Origin: Selenomonadales bacterium
GTDB taxonomy: Bacteria > Bacillota > Negativicutes > RGIG982
Reading direction: 5' to 3'
Length of the DNA stretch: 6,377 nucleotides
NCBI GenBank assembly: GCA_017390595.1
Contig: JAFPBC010000130.1
Location: forward strand, 1-6,377
Part shown: positions 5,950-6,377 of the stretch, in pieces
Layout: every line of letters starts with the position of its first letter
Numbering within the stretch: position 1 is the first letter of the stretch
The notes under the pieces: generated by a model
Told to the model about the DNA's origin: nothing
The model's database searches: none
The model's input: the letters and a program-made list of their open reading frames with translations, nothing else
Made by a program: the position numbers and the translations under genes

Positions 5950-6377
5950 ATGAAGCCTTCTGTTTTGGGCGCTATCTATCTTGCGGGTGCCGCCTCTATT
6001 TGGGGGAGCGTATATGTCGTCAGCAAATACCTGATGGAGACGGTCGAGCCGCTTGTTCTCATATGGCTGAGATATTTGATCGCGATATTGTTCCTCGGTG
6101 GTGCTGTATTGGTGAAGAGAATACCGCTTGCTGTTGCGAAGCGGGACATCAAGTGGATCGTCGCTGTCGGAACGATCGGATACTTTTTATCTATCTGGAC
6201 GCAATTCGTGGGTACGCAGCTTTCCACCGCGCAGATGGGAGCCGTCATCACGTCGGCTGTGCCTGCGTTCATGGTCATCTGTGCATTTTTTATTCTGCGA
6301 GAGAAGATAACGATGCGCAAAGCGACTGCTGTCATTTTATCGACTTTGGGTGTGCTTCTTGTTATCGGATTCGATAC
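5950..6377 (+). CDS. EamA/DMT-superfamily transporter, N-terminal half (runs off right edge)
   Basis: The frame is open from the ATG at 5950 to the window end, giving 142 complete codons of a family usually near 290-300 residues, so about half is visible. The protein is strongly hydrophobic, with membrane segments near residues 5-24, 34-55, 69-87, 95-115 and 123-141. This fits the first five-helix EamA repeat of the usual ten-helix drug/metabolite exporters in the cytoplasmic membrane. Family-like features are AASIWGS at 14-20 in the first helix, LIWLRYLIA at 37-45 in the second, STAQMGAVITSAVPAFMVI at 92-110, and LREKIT at 116-121, the usual charged loop after the fourth helix. The substrate cannot be told; relatives export amino acids or other metabolites. 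A terminator separates it from the his operon, so a link with histidine is only positional. It is not closed by a stop here. Confidence 0.9.
   Translation, partial: MKPSVLGAIYLAGAASIWGSVYVVSKYLMETVEPLVLIWLRYLIAILFLGGAVLVKRIPLAVAKRDIKWIVAVGTIGYFLSIWTQFVGTQLSTAQMGAVITSAVPAFMVICAFFILREKITMRKATAVILSTLGVLLVIGFD

Noticed and set aside
5976..6335. - strand open frame opposite the transporter gene
   Set aside because: The + strand frame gives a coherent five-helix EamA domain with a ribosome binding site; the - strand product looks like reversed codons of that domain.

Overview
This window is the 3' two-thirds of a histidine biosynthesis operon, all on the + strand, with one extra flavoprotein gene as its last cistron, a strong hairpin terminator, and the first half of an unrelated membrane transporter gene. 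Intermediate GC, a frequent GAT-ATC codon pair, AGGGGG-type ribosome binding sites, the order hisD-C-B-H-A-F-IE, a dehydratase-only HisB and a fused HisIE together suggest a Firmicutes-type anaerobe. My best guess is the Negativicutes (Selenomonas and relatives). That placement is inference from gene content and protein style, not from a marker gene.

Layout: hisD 3' part (1-732, N-terminus outside the window), hisC (732-1787, GTG start), hisB (1789-2373), hisH (2411-3019), hisA (3032-3754), hisF (3759-4517), hisIE (4514-5170), a SagB/ThcOx-like nitroreductase (5173-5892), an intrinsic terminator (5892-5928), and an EamA/DMT-family transporter (5950 to beyond the right edge). The transporter frame is open at the window edge. 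Spacing within the operon is very tight: 1-nt overlap, 1, 37, 12 and 4 nt, 4-nt overlap, 2 nt. Translational coupling is therefore likely and one transcript is the simplest model. No gene-free stretch exceeds 57 nt, and no RNA gene, IS element, CRISPR array or prophage is visible.

Pathway logic: HisIE performs steps 2 and 3 (PR-ATP to PR-AMP to ProFAR), HisA isomerises ProFAR to PRFAR, HisH/HisF make imidazole glycerol phosphate plus AICAR from glutamine, HisB dehydrates it, HisC transaminates it, and HisD oxidises histidinol to histidine. Step 1 (HisG, perhaps with HisZ) and histidinol-phosphate phosphatase are not in the window. HisG is probably just upstream. The phosphatase must be a separate gene, because HisB here has only the dehydratase domain. 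All visible catalytic residues are intact and no frameshift was found.

I see no convincing undescribed system. The points most worth a second look are the nitroreductase locked into the his operon and the transporter gene that starts only 21 nt after a strong terminator.
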